9,038 nucleotides of DNA from Lysobacteraceae bacterium (GTDB taxonomy: Bacteria; Pseudomonadota; Gammaproteobacteria; Steroidobacterales; Steroidobacteraceae). Positions 1 through 6,558 of this stretch are shown here, piece by piece. The notes under the pieces are model-generated. The model made no database searches. It worked only from the letters and a program-made list of their open reading frames with translations, and was not told the origin of the DNA. The stretch covers positions 1 to 9,038 of the forward strand of contig JAAYXG010000268.1 of the NCBI GenBank assembly GCA_012516015.1, read 5' to 3'. Position 1 is the first letter of the stretch. Each line of letters begins with the position of its first letter. A program made the position numbers and the translations under genes.

Positions 1-417
1 CCTTCCGAGGAAGAAGATACAGCGATGTCAGCCATCAACACGACGCCGCTCGTCGACGTCATGTTGGTGCTGCTCATCGTCTTCATGATCACGATTCCTG
101 TGATTACTCACACGGTGCCCGTCGAGTTGCCGAAGGTGCACAACCTTCCGACCGAGACCAAGCCGGAGAACGTCAACCTGTCCGTCAACAAGGAAGGACA
201 GGTGTTCTGGAACCAGGCGCTCATCCCGGACACCGACGCCTTGCTCGAACGCTTGAAGAGTGTTGCCGTGCAGCAGCCGCAGCCGGAGGTGCACATTCGC
301 GCCGATCAGGACACGCGCTACGAGCACGTCGGCCGCGTCATCCTGACCGTGCAGCGCGCGGGTATCCAGAAGGTCGGTTTCATCACCGAACCTGGCGGTC
401 GTAACACCGGCCTATAA
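1..417 (+). CDS. exbD: ExbD-family biopolymer transport protein, first copy (5' end cut by window edge)
   Basis: Inner-membrane ExbD/TolR-family protein. With ExbB it forms the proton-driven motor that energises TonB and outer-membrane transporters. The frame is open to base 1 and reads an acidic leader (SEEEDTAMSAINTTPLVDV). ExbD proteins typically have such an acidic cytoplasmic stretch just before the membrane helix, so the true start probably lies left of the window. An internal ATG at 25 would give only 130 residues and lose this leader. One transmembrane helix follows (about residues 9-31 counted from that ATG). It carries the conserved membrane Asp (D11 from that ATG), equivalent to E. 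coli ExbD Asp25. The rest is a periplasmic domain of usual length. The stop is TAA at 415-417, and a second exbD starts 13 bases later. TolR is an alternative family member, but the tandem exbD and TPR gene downstream favour a TonB-type system. The family call is firm; the partner TonB is not visible. Confidence 0.9.
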   Translation, partial: PSEEEDTAMSAINTTPLVDVMLVLLIVFMITIPVITHTVPVELPKVHNLPTETKPENVNLSVNKEGQVFWNQALIPDTDALLERLKSVAVQQPQPEVHIRADQDTRYEHVGRVILTVQRAGIQKVGFITEPGGRNTGL

Positions 418-422
418 GAGGT
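417..422 (+). promoter_or_regulatory. Shine-Dalgarno for second exbD
   Basis: AGAGGT lies 8 bases before the ATG at 431 and overlaps the last base of the preceding stop codon. It supports ATG 431 over the in-frame ATG at 437, and indicates co-translation with the upstream exbD from one message. Confidence 0.6.
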
Positions 423-430
423 ATCAGAAC

Positions 431-853
431 ATGGCGATGCAAGTAGGTGGCAGCGGTGAAGGCGAACCGATGGTCGAGATGAACACGACGCCGCTCATCG
501 ACGTCTTGTTGGTCTTGCTCATTCTGTTCATCCTCACGCTGCCGGTCATGACGCATGCGGTCAAGTTGGACATGCCGCGACCTTCGTCGGCTCCGCCGCC
601 TCCGGTACAAGTCGAGCCGATCCGCCTCGATATCGATTGGGACGGGTCGATCATCTGGAACGGCTCGCTCGTCCGGCTCGAGGACCTCGAAGGCTACTTC
701 CGCTCCGAGGCGGCGAAGGAGCCGCAGCCCGAGCTGCACGTGCGGCCCGACCGGCGTGCCGACTACGACACCGTGGCAAAAGTGCTCGCGCTGGCACAGC
801 GTAATGGCATGATGCGTATCGGATTTGTCGGAAACGAACAGTTCATGGATTGA
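431..853 (+). CDS. exbD: ExbD-family biopolymer transport protein, second tandem copy
   Basis: A complete 140-residue ExbD/TolR-family protein. It has a short cytoplasmic N-terminus (1-18), one transmembrane helix (about 21-43) with the conserved proton-pathway Asp at residue 24 (NTTPLIDVLLVLLILF), a Pro-rich linker (about 52-60), and a periplasmic domain ending in GFVGNEQFMD. The core is clearly paralogous to the copy just upstream: both share NTTPL(V/I)DV(M/L)LVLL and a T(I/L)PV(I/M)TH stretch after the helix. The Gly-rich leader is less acidic, and the linker has a run of prolines missing from copy one. Only 13 bases separate the genes, so they are surely one operon. Two ExbD-type subunits beside one TonB motor occur in some Gammaproteobacteria, for example Xanthomonas exbD1/exbD2. 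Whether the two form heteromers or act in separate motors cannot be told from sequence. Confidence 0.93.
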   Translation: MAMQVGGSGEGEPMVEMNTTPLIDVLLVLLILFILTLPVMTHAVKLDMPRPSSAPPPPVQVEPIRLDIDWDGSIIWNGSLVRLEDLEGYFRSEAAKEPQPELHVRPDRRADYDTVAKVLALAQRNGMMRIGFVGNEQFMD

Positions 854-859
854 TGGGTC

Positions 860-879
860 GCCCGGCCGTTCGGCCGGGC
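860..879 (+). other. Perfect GC-rich hairpin between exbD and the TPR gene
   Basis: An 8-bp perfect stem: left arm 860-867 GCCCGGCC, loop 868-871 GTTC, right arm 872-879 GGCCGGGC. It starts 6 bases after the second exbD stop. No T-tract follows, so it does not look like an intrinsic terminator. It could shield the exbD message from 3' exonucleases, mark an RNA processing point, or cause partial termination that sets the exbD:TPR ratio. Function is inference. Confidence 0.55.
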
Positions 880-944
880 CCCTGGCAATGGTCGAACAAT
901 TCGGGCTTGTCGGGAGTTTTCTGGTCACCCCAGCTTTGGAGACT

Positions 945-949
945 TAGGA
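945..949 (+). promoter_or_regulatory. Shine-Dalgarno choosing ATG 955
   Basis: TAGGA ends 5 bases before ATG 955, and a second purine-rich block (TTGGAGA) lies at about 936-942. Together with the signal peptide that begins exactly at 955, this decides against the in-frame ATGs at 850 and 853, which overlap the end of exbD. Confidence 0.55.
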
Positions 950-954
950 TCCAC

Positions 955-2217
955 ATGACTCGCATTAAGTCTTTTGCTCTCGCTTCGGCGATCGCCGTGA
1001 GCCTTGCGACGGGTGTCGCGGCTCTGACCCCCGCCACGGCCGTTGCGGCCGAACAGTCCGCCAATAAGATCACGACGAAGGCCGTCGCCGTGCCCATGAA
1101 GAAGGCGCAAGAGGCGATTCAGGCCAAGCAATGGGATACTGCATTAGCCGAGATCAAAAAGGCTCAGGCGGTCGAAAAGAAGACGCCGTTCGAGGCGTAT
1201 CAGATCGATGAGTTCCTCGCATACGTCCTCATCCAGCAGAAGAAGTACGGCGAGGCCGCGACGGTTTACGAGCGCATCATCAACTCGGGCCAATTGCCCG
1301 ACGCGCAACGCGACGAGCGCATGAAGACTCTTGCGACGCTCGCTTTCCAAACGAAGGATTACAAGAAGGCGCTCGAGTGGGCGAAGCGTTCTCTCGAGCG
1401 GCAGCCCAACCAACAGGACATGGGCCAGATGGTCGCGCAGTCCTACTATCTACTGGGCGACTACCCGAACGCTGCGGCGTCGATGCAGAAGGTGATTCAG
1501 CAGGCAGAACGCGCCGGGAAGGTGCCGGAAGAGAACTGGCTGCAGATCGTCTTGAGCTCGCATTTCAAGTCGGAGCCGCAGAACAAGGAGGGCGTGGCGC
1601 AGGCGCTGAAGCAGATCGTTCGCTACTACCCCTCCGCAGAGTATTGGGAGAACCTGCTCGACATCTATCGGCGCAAGAACTCGAATGACGACCGCATCAT
1701 TCTTGGTTACTACCGGCTGATGGAGCATGTCGGTGCGCTCAAGGACAAGGGAGACATCGTGGAAATGGCGCAGCTTGCGATGGACGCGGGCGTTCCGGGC
1801 GAAGCTGAAGCCCTCGTCGAGCGCAACATCAAGAGTGGCGTCCTGAAGAGCGACGATAAGACCGAGCAGGGTCGTTACGATCGTTTGTTGAGCGGTGCGA
1901 AGAAGCTCGCAGCGGAAGACAAGGCGTCCCTCGATCAGCTTGCGAAAGAAGCCGAGAAGTCCTCGCAGGGCCAAGCGCTCGTCGCGCTCGGACACGCCTA
2001 TATGAGCTACGGCCGCTATGACGAGGCAATCGAAGCGATTCAGAAGGGGATCAAGAAGGGCGGTGTGACGGACGTCGATGAGGCGCAAGTGTTGCTCGGC
2101 ATTGCCTACATGAAGAAGGGCCAGAAAGACCTGGCTCGCCAGGCATTCCGCGCCGTCAAGGACGATTCGAAGTGGAACGACCTTTCGGATCTTTGGATGA
2201 TTCGCACGTACGCCTGA
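955..2217 (+). CDS. Secreted TPR-repeat protein of the ExbD operon
   Basis: A 420-residue protein with an N-terminal signal peptide: basic MTRIK, a hydrophobic Ala-rich core to about residue 28, and likely cleavage at the AVAA-E boundary near residues 31-33. It should act in the periplasm. The mature part is helical, with TPR-like helix pairs at about 48-78, 82-113, 121-153, 155-187, 337-370 and 373-405. The best fits are YGEAATVYERII, YKKALEWAKRSLE, YDEAIEAIQKGI and the final GQKDLARQAFRAV. The middle (190-330) is helical but degenerate. No enzyme motif is visible, so a scaffold or adaptor role is likely. TPR proteins follow exbB/exbD/tonB clusters in other Gammaproteobacteria (for example the TonB2/TtpC-type loci of Vibrio and Shewanella), where they are thought to assist energy transduction. 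That role is inferred from context here. The frame is open further upstream, but the signal peptide and ribosome site fix ATG 955. A strong terminator follows the stop by 25 bases. Confidence 0.88.
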   Translation: MTRIKSFALASAIAVSLATGVAALTPATAVAAEQSANKITTKAVAVPMKKAQEAIQAKQWDTALAEIKKAQAVEKKTPFEAYQIDEFLAYVLIQQKKYGEAATVYERIINSGQLPDAQRDERMKTLATLAFQTKDYKKALEWAKRSLERQPNQQDMGQMVAQSYYLLGDYPNAAASMQKVIQQAERAGKVPEENWLQIVLSSHFKSEPQNKEGVAQALKQIVRYYPSAEYWENLLDIYRRKNSNDDRIILGYYRLMEHVGALKDKGDIVEMAQLAMDAGVPGEAEALVERNIKSGVLKSDDKTEQGRYDRLLSGAKKLAAEDKASLDQLAKEAEKSSQGQALVALGHAYMSYGRYDEAIEAIQKGIKKGGVTDVDEAQVLLGIAYMKKGQKDLARQAFRAVKDDSKWNDLSDLWMIRTYA

Positions 2218-2242
2218 AGATTCGGCGCTACGCGTCTACGAG

Positions 2243-2267
2243 AAACCCGGCCGAGTGCCGGGTTTTT
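2243..2267 (+). terminator. Rho-independent terminator after the TPR gene
   Basis: A 9-bp stem (left arm 2243-2251 AAACCCGGC, loop CGAGT at 2252-2256, right arm 2257-2265 GCCGGGTTT) ends in a run of five T at 2263-2267. It sits 25 bases after the TPR stop and closes the exbD-exbD-TPR operon. It implies that lipA has its own promoter in the 95 bases that follow. I see no convincing -35/-10 pair there; TATCAT at 2280-2285 has no matching -35. Confidence 0.9.
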
Positions 2268-2362
2268 CGTTTAAGGGAGTATCATAGGGCCCCATCGACG
2301 CTCAGCCGCACTGCGTGGACTGCTGACGATCACTCCCACTACATCATTGCTCATCCCACATC

Positions 2363-3400
2363 GTGACGAACTTCAAAGGCATCCCCATCGCTCCTGCGGA
2401 ATCCACGCGTAGCGGGGCCAAGTACCGCACCCCGCAGGGATTCTCGGCGATCAAGGACGGCATCAAAGCGACGGCCGGCGCAACGCCTTTGAATGTCGGA
2501 CGCAAACCGCAGTGGCTGCGTGCCCCCATGCCCGCAGGTCGCGGCTTCGACACGATCAAGGCGACGGTGAAAGAGCATCGCCTTGCGACGGTGTGCGAGG
2601 AGGCGAAGTGTCCGAACATCGGCGAGTGCTGGAATGCAGGCACGGCAACGCTGATGCTGATGGGCGCAGTGTGCACGCGTGCGTGTCGGTTCTGTGCGGT
2701 GGATACAGGCAATCCGCACGGATGGCTCGATCAGGAAGAACCCGCGAACAGCGCGCGTACCGTGCAGCTGATGAAGCTCAGATACGTCGTGCTGACGTCC
2801 GTGGATCGCGACGATCTGCCTGACGGCGGCGCAAGTCATTTCGCCGCATGCGTGCGCGAGATCAAGCGCGTCAGTCCGCAGACTGCCGTCGAGGCGTTGA
2901 CGCCGGATTTCCAAGGCAATCTCGCGGCCGTCGAGACCGTTGTCGACAGCGGCCTCGATGTGTTCGCTCAGAACGTCGAGACGGTACGCCGCCTGACGCA
3001 TCCGGTCCGAGATCCTCGAGCAGGGTACGAGCAATCGCTCAACGTTCTCGCGCATGCGAAGAGGTATCGTCCCGAGGTGCTGACGAAGACGAGCCTCATG
3101 CTCGGCCTCGGCGAAACCGACGAGGAGCTCTACGAAGCGATGCGCGATATACGCGACGCAGGCGTGGATATTCTCACGCTCGGGCAGTACTTGCGCCCGA
3201 CCATGAATCACTTGCCCATCGAGCGTTGGGTGACGCCCGAAGAGTTCGAGCACTATCGCGAGCGCGCACTGGAGCTTGGCTTTCTCGAGTGCGTGTCCGG
3301 CCCGCTCGTGCGCTCGAGCTACCGTGCCGAGCGCGCGCTCGAGCGCAACAATGCAGGTTTGTCGTCCGGTGAACGCCGGACGGCGGATGGCGGACGGTGA
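2363..3400 (+). CDS. lipA: Lipoyl synthase LipA
   Basis: Cytoplasmic radical-SAM enzyme that inserts two sulfurs at C6 and C8 of the octanoyl chain on lipoyl domains, completing lipoate on pyruvate and 2-oxoglutarate dehydrogenases and the glycine cleavage H-protein. The 345-residue product shows the auxiliary-cluster cysteines C78, C83 and C89 ([13 protein letters not shown]), the radical-SAM triad C104, C108 and C111 (CTRACRFC), and the C-terminal RSSYRAE motif at 317-323, whose Ser319 would ligate the sacrificed 4Fe-4S cluster. All key residues are present. [11 protein letters not shown] and TLGQYLRPT are also typical. The start is GTG 2363. No ATG is in frame before the conserved core, and no clear Shine-Dalgarno precedes the GTG, so the start is the least certain part. 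The tail after about residue 328 runs into repetitive GC-rich DNA shared with the lipB start. Transcription is independent of the operon upstream, which is terminated. Confidence 0.97.
   Translation: MTNFKGIPIAPAESTRSGAKYRTPQGFSAIKDGIKATAGATPLNVGRKPQWLRAPMPAGRGFDTIKATVKEHRLATVCEEAKCPNIGECWNAGTATLMLMGAVCTRACRFCAVDTGNPHGWLDQEEPANSARTVQLMKLRYVVLTSVDRDDLPDGGASHFAACVREIKRVSPQTAVEALTPDFQGNLAAVETVVDSGLDVFAQNVETVRRLTHPVRDPRAGYEQSLNVLAHAKRYRPEVLTKTSLMLGLGETDEELYEAMRDIRDAGVDILTLGQYLRPTMNHLPIERWVTPEEFEHYRERALELGFLECVSGPLVRSSYRAERALERNNAGLSSGERRTADGGR
3363..3382 (+). repeat. Perfect 7-bp hairpin at the lipA/lipB junction, REP-like
   Basis: CGTCCGG (3363-3369) pairs perfectly with CCGGACG (3376-3382) around a 6-base loop. 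It lies inside the last codons of lipA and is followed by short tandem GCGGA-type units (3382-3396) that run into the lipB GTG. The shape suggests a REP-type intergenic element read through as coding sequence. Only the stem is direct evidence; membership in a genome-wide repeat family is a guess. Confidence 0.4.
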
Positions 3401-4137
3401 GCGCTTCGCACACGATCTCCGACGCGGGAGCCGAAGAGCGCTCGGCGCGCGCCTCTAGTGTCAGTCCCCGGTTGGATTCTTCTCACCATTCGCAGTCTGC
3501 CGTTCATCGATCACCGCTCCTCAAATGGTTGGGGCGAGTCGAGTACGAGCCGACGTGGCGCGCGATGCAAGCGCTCACAGATGCGCGCTCGGCCGCCACG
3601 CGAGATGAGGTCTGGTTCCTCGAGCATCCTCCTGTCTTTACGCTGGGCATGAATGCGGCGCCCGAGCATGTACTTGCTCCCGGCTCGATCCCGGTCGTGC
3701 AGATCGACCGAGGCGGGCAGGTGACGTATCACGGACCGGGGCAGCTCGTCGTCTATCCGCTGCTCGATGTGCGACGCTTGGGGATAGGCGTGCGTCAGCT
3801 CGTGATGTCGCTCGAGAACGCCGTCATCTCGCTCGTTGCAGGGTGGGGTATCGAGGCAGCAGGCAAGCGCGACGCACCCGGCATCTACGTCGAGGGACGC
3901 AAGCTTGCGAGCATCGGCCTCCGTATCCGCCGCGGTTGCAGCTTTCACGGACTCGCGTTCAACATCGCGATGGACCTCGAGCCCTTCCGCCGCATCAATC
4001 CTTGCGGTTTCCGGGGCCTCGAGGTCGTGGACTTGAAATCACTCGGCGTCGAGAACGACGTCGAGTCCGCCGCACGCGCTCTCGCGCCTCACCTGCTGCG
4101 CGCGCTCAATCTGTCGCAAGCGCCTGCGTGGGAATAA
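3397..4137 (+). CDS. lipB: Octanoyltransferase LipB
   Basis: Cytoplasmic octanoyl-[ACP]:protein transferase, the step before LipA: it moves octanoate from acyl carrier protein to the lysine of lipoyl domains. The signature [12 protein letters not shown] is at residues 105-116. The catalytic Lys is K169 ([14 protein letters not shown]) and the catalytic Cys is C203 (INPCGF). Their spacing of 34 matches E. coli K135/C169 as I recall it. GTG 3397 overlaps the lipA TGA by 4 nt (GTGA), implying translational coupling. This start gives 246 residues, against about 213 in E. coli; the homologous core begins only near residue 41 ([12 protein letters not shown]). The first 40 residues are Ser/Ala/His-rich, and from about base 3451 the codons have many A/T third positions, unlike the rest of the gene. 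A TTG at 3472 would give 221 residues and a family-like length, but no ribosome site is visible before it. The product is certain; the start is not. Confidence 0.95.
   Translation: MSASHTISDAGAEERSARASSVSPRLDSSHHSQSAVHRSPLLKWLGRVEYEPTWRAMQALTDARSAATRDEVWFLEHPPVFTLGMNAAPEHVLAPGSIPVVQIDRGGQVTYHGPGQLVVYPLLDVRRLGIGVRQLVMSLENAVISLVAGWGIEAAGKRDAPGIYVEGRKLASIGLRIRRGCSFHGLAFNIAMDLEPFRRINPCGFRGLEVVDLKSLGVENDVESAARALAPHLLRALNLSQAPAWE
3399..3443 (+). repeat. Imperfect inverted repeat in the lipB 5' region
   Basis: GAGCGCTTCG (3399-3408) and CGAAGAGCGCTC (3432-3443) are inverted copies apart from a two-base insertion, separated by 23 bases. With the hairpin at 3363-3382 this makes two dyads within 80 bases across the lipA/lipB junction. 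It could be the remains of an intergenic repeat, or an mRNA structure affecting lipB initiation. Confidence 0.35.
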
Positions 4138-4177
4138 GGGCCACGCCTCGGCGGTCGTCGTCTACTCGCTAGTCGAG
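4138..4177. other. Convergent intergenic gap between lipB and ybeD
   Basis: Forty bases separate the two convergent stop codons. A small CTCG/CGAG dyad (4165-4168 with 4174-4177) is present, but neither strand has a T-tract, so no intrinsic terminator can be supported. Transcripts from the two sides may overlap or end by Rho. Confidence 0.6.
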
Positions 4178-4444
4178 CTATAAGACGACCAACACGCGCT
4201 CGCACGAAGTGAGCTCGCGATAGAGTGCGTCGAGCTGCTCGCGGCTCTGGGCTTCGAATGTGTAGGTGAGACTCAGATAGCCGCCGTTTCTGCTCGGACG
4301 TTCCTCGATACGCGAGGCGTCGACCGGACCCGTGTGCTTCTGCACGATGCCGAGCACGATGCTGCGGAACTCTTCGCTCTGTCGACCCATCACCTTGAGC
4401 GGAAAGTCGCATGGAAATTCGAATAGCGTGTCGTTCTTGTCCAT
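4178..4444 (-). CDS. ybeD: DUF493 / YbeD-family small protein
   Basis: An 88-residue cytoplasmic protein, the same size as E. coli YbeD (87). Family marks are FEFPCDFPLKVMGR at the N-terminus, the middle VQKHTGP, the strand LSLTYTFEAQS, and the end LYRELTSCERVLVVL, which parallels the E. coli ending LYEELGKIDIVRMVL. The E. coli structure has an alpha/beta fold like ACT regulatory domains; its exact function is unsettled. A link to lipoate metabolism has been proposed because it usually lies beside lipB. Here it keeps its place after dacA, starting 6 bases beyond the dacA stop, with a purine-rich TAGAG before the ATG, so it is co-transcribed with the cell-wall genes. lipB now faces it tail to tail rather than following it. 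ATG 4444 is the natural start. The stop is TAG. Confidence 0.88.
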   Translation of the reverse strand: MDKNDTLFEFPCDFPLKVMGRQSEEFRSIVLGIVQKHTGPVDASRIEERPSRNGGYLSLTYTFEAQSREQLDALYRELTSCERVLVVL

Positions 4445-4450
4445 GCGGCT

Positions 4451-5671
4451 CTATTGCATCCAGAGTCTAACGTCGTCGATCAGGCGACCGAAGAATCCTG
4501 CCTCGGACACCTGTGCTTGCGCGTGCATCGGATAAGTCGCAAGCGTCGCATCCCCGAGGATGATGCGCAGCTTACCGAGCGGATTCTCGGTCCCGATCGG
4601 CGCAATCAACGGCTCCGCGACGTCGGCGGCGACGTTGAGCGACGCCTCCTGTCCGCGGGGGATCGTCGCATAGACGTCCTGAGGTACGCTGAGGACGACG
4701 TTGTCCGCTTCTCCCTTCCAGACGGGCAGCGTCAGGAGCGGCTGACCGGCGGCATAGAGCTTGCGGGTCTGATAGAAGCCGAAGCCGTAGTTCAACAGGG
4801 CTGCGCTTGCGTCCTCGCGGGCACGTACGGACGGCGCTCCCATGACGACGGAAACGAGCCGCATGCCGTCGCGCTCCGCCGACGAGACGAGGCAGTACCC
4901 CGCCGACTCGGTGTGCCCGGTTTTCAGACCGTCAACGCTCGGATCTCGATACAGAAGACCGTTGCGGTTCGGCTGCGTGATCTTGTTCCAGGTGAACTCG
5001 CGCTCCGAGTAGTACTTGTAGTAGTCGGGATAATCGCGGATGAGCGCGGAGGCGAGGATCGCGACGTCCCGTGCGGTCGTGTAGTGCTCGGGTCCGGGCA
5101 TGCCGGGTGAATTCTGAAAGTGCGTGCTCGTCATGCCGAGCTGCTGTGCGTACTGGTTCATCAAGTCGACGAATACAGGCTCGCTGCCGGCGACATGCTC
5201 GGCGAGTGCGACCGTGGCATCGTTGCCGGACTGCACGATCATGCCGCGGATCAGATTCTCGACGCTCACCATGGAGCCCGCCTCCACGAACATGCGCGAT
5301 CCTTCCTGGCTGCGCGCATACGCGCTGATGCGCACCATATCGTCGAGTCGGATGCGGCCGTCTCTGAGCGCGTGGAAAACCGCGTAGCCGGTCATGAGCT
5401 TCGTGAGGCTTGCGGGCTCGAGGCGCTCGTTCTCGTTGTGCGCGGCGAGCACCTGGTTCGTACGGTAATCGATGAGGTAGTAGCCTTTAGCCGGTACCTG
5501 CGGCGGCGCGGGAATCGGCGGCGGTTTGATCGACGTGTTCGCCGTGACGCCGAGAATCGGCGGCGGAAGCTGGGAGCCAATGTCGGCTTCGACTGTCGGC
5601 GATGAGTCGGAGCAACCGCCGGCGAGAAGCGCGAAACTCAGCAAAGCGAAAGGCAGGATGCGTGCAATCAT
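4451..5671 (-). CDS. dacA: D-alanyl-D-alanine carboxypeptidase (PBP5/DacA family) with apparent lipobox
   Basis: Low-molecular-weight penicillin-binding protein that removes the terminal D-Ala from pentapeptide stems in the periplasm. The 406-residue product (ATG 5671, preceded by AGAGAC) has all active-site motifs: S88-L-T-K91 (SxxK), S148-G-N150 (SxN) and K250-T-G252 (KTG). A peptidase S11 domain spans about 62-290, then the C-terminal beta domain. The end (about 391-406, GFFGRLIDDVRLWMQ) is the amphipathic helix that anchors PBP5 to the inner membrane. Unusually, the short signal peptide ends in LLAGGC with Cys at 20, followed by SDSS and a Pro-rich linker (36-60). This looks like a lipoprotein signal, although Ala instead of Leu at -3 makes the lipobox imperfect. 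The frame stays open 858 bases upstream through rlpA, but that part has no protein character and the signal peptide fixes the start. It lies 65 bases after rlpA and 6 bases before ybeD. Confidence 0.95.
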   Translation of the reverse strand: MIARILPFALLSFALLAGGCSDSSPTVEADIGSQLPPPILGVTANTSIKPPPIPAPPQVPAKGYYLIDYRTNQVLAAHNENERLEPASLTKLMTGYAVFHALRDGRIRLDDMVRISAYARSQEGSRMFVEAGSMVSVENLIRGMIVQSGNDATVALAEHVAGSEPVFVDLMNQYAQQLGMTSTHFQNSPGMPGPEHYTTARDVAILASALIRDYPDYYKYYSEREFTWNKITQPNRNGLLYRDPSVDGLKTGHTESAGYCLVSSAERDGMRLVSVVMGAPSVRAREDASAALLNYGFGFYQTRKLYAAGQPLLTLPVWKGEADNVVLSVPQDVYATIPRGQEASLNVAADVAEPLIAPIGTENPLGKLRIILGDATLATYPMHAQAQVSEAGFFGRLIDDVRLWMQ

Positions 5672-5700
5672 GTCTCTGACCGGACTAAAGAGCGCGCCGC

Positions 5701-5729
5701 ATTCTATCTGCAGCGGCGGGTTGACAGAA
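5701..5729 (-). promoter_or_regulatory. Weak candidate promoter for dacA
   Basis: In the 65-base rlpA-dacA gap the minus strand reads TAGAAT (5701-5706), one mismatch from the sigma-70 -10 consensus. A poor -35 (TTCTGT at 5724-5729) lies at 17-base spacing. It would allow dacA-ybeD expression apart from the upstream genes. Only the -10 is good, so this is tentative. Confidence 0.2.
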
Positions 5730-5736
5730 TGGGTCG

Positions 5737-6558
5737 TCAATCCGAGGCGAGCCGCGCGTCGGTGACGCCCAGCGACTTCAACTTCGAGACGATGCGATCG
5801 AACTCGCCGACGCTCGGCAGCGGGCCGACGCGGACACGATACAGCGTGCGTCCCTCGACGTTGTCTTTTCGTACAAATCCGTTTTGGACGCCGTGGGCGC
5901 GCAAACGTTCCAATAGGGTCGCGGCATTCGCTTCGCTGCTGAAGGCGCCTGCTTGCACGAAGATGCCCGATGTCGCCGCGACCGGCGCATCGCTCGGGCT
6001 CGCCTCCGGCGTCAAAGCCCGCACCTCCACGAAGGTCGTGCCGTCCGTCAGCATGTCGAGCTTGGCGGCCGCCGTGTAGGAAAGATCGATGATGCGGCCC
6101 TCCTTGAACGGGCCGCGATCGTTGACGCGCACAACGACACTCTTGCCGTTCTTGAGGTTGGTCACTTGGACGTAGCACGGCAGCGGCAGCGTCTTGTGCG
6201 CGGCCGTCATGGCGTACATGTCGTACCGCTCGCCGTTCGACGTCAAAGCGGCATGAAAGCCGGGCCCGTACCAGGAGGCGATGCCGCGCTCGACATAGCC
6301 CGCGGAATCCTCGAGAACGAAGTAGCGCTTGCCGAGCACTTCGTAAAATGGCGGATTGCCTTTCGCGGAGCGAGGTTCGGCTCGCGGCACCGGGTCCGGG
6401 ATCTTTTCGATCTCCACCGGCGAGGGCGCGGGGGCGGTGGGAGGCTGAGGCCGTTTCGGAGGTGCGCTCACGCAGCCGGCGACCGCGGCGGCAAGCAGGG
6501 GCAGCAGGCGAAGCGCCGGCTGCGTCCACGCTCGACGGCTTGGGTTACTTGCCGGCAT
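5737..6558 (-). CDS. rlpA: RlpA: septal lytic transglycosylase-like lipoprotein with SPOR domain
   Basis: A 273-residue outer-membrane-type lipoprotein. The signal peptide ends in AVAGC with the lipidated Cys at 29, then a Pro-rich linker (30-62). The double-psi beta-barrel RlpA domain spans about 88-180 (GIASWYGPGFHAALTSNGE, YDMYAMTAAHKTLP, VRVNDRGPF, IIDLS). A SPOR domain spans about 197-271 (GIFVQAGAFSSEANA, RVRVGPLPS). In Pseudomonas aeruginosa RlpA is a lytic transglycosylase acting on peptide-free glycan, which SPOR domains bind. E110, D113 and H121 keep the spacing of residues I recall as needed there (E120, D123, H131), so activity is likely. E. coli RlpA appears to lack this activity. 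The ATG at 6558 is the only in-frame start before the signal peptide and overlaps the mltB stop by 14 bases, so the two cell-wall lytic genes are translationally coupled. Confidence 0.95.
   Translation of the reverse strand: MPASNPSRRAWTQPALRLLPLLAAAVAGCVSAPPKRPQPPTAPAPSPVEIEKIPDPVPRAEPRSAKGNPPFYEVLGKRYFVLEDSAGYVERGIASWYGPGFHAALTSNGERYDMYAMTAAHKTLPLPCYVQVTNLKNGKSVVVRVNDRGPFKEGRIIDLSYTAAAKLDMLTDGTTFVEVRALTPEASPSDAPVAATSGIFVQAGAFSSEANAATLLERLRAHGVQNGFVRKDNVEGRTLYRVRVGPLPSVGEFDRIVSKLKSLGVTDARLASD

Noticed and set aside
383..928. A 181-codon minus-strand open frame across the exbD pair
   Set aside because: Antisense to two clear ExbD genes; the composition is typical of a GC-driven shadow.
850..954. 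Earlier ATG starts (850, 853) for the TPR protein
   Set aside because: They overlap the exbD stop and the hairpin, and would bury the signal peptide 35 residues inside the protein. ATG 955 has a ribosome site and a signal peptide right at its start.
2351..3253. A 300-codon open frame on the minus strand opposite lipA
   Set aside because: An antisense shadow of lipA, His/Arg-rich with no family motif and no ribosome site.
5721..5749. TTGACA on the plus strand at 5721-5726, a perfect -35 box
   Set aside because: No -10-like hexamer lies 16-18 bases downstream, and no plus-strand gene follows.
5672..6529. Open frame continuing 858 bases upstream of dacA in the same frame, giving a 692-residue candidate fusion
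   Set aside because: It reads rlpA DNA in another frame as an Arg-rich sequence with no domain, while rlpA itself is unmistakable there. The DacA signal peptide and ribosome site begin at 5671.
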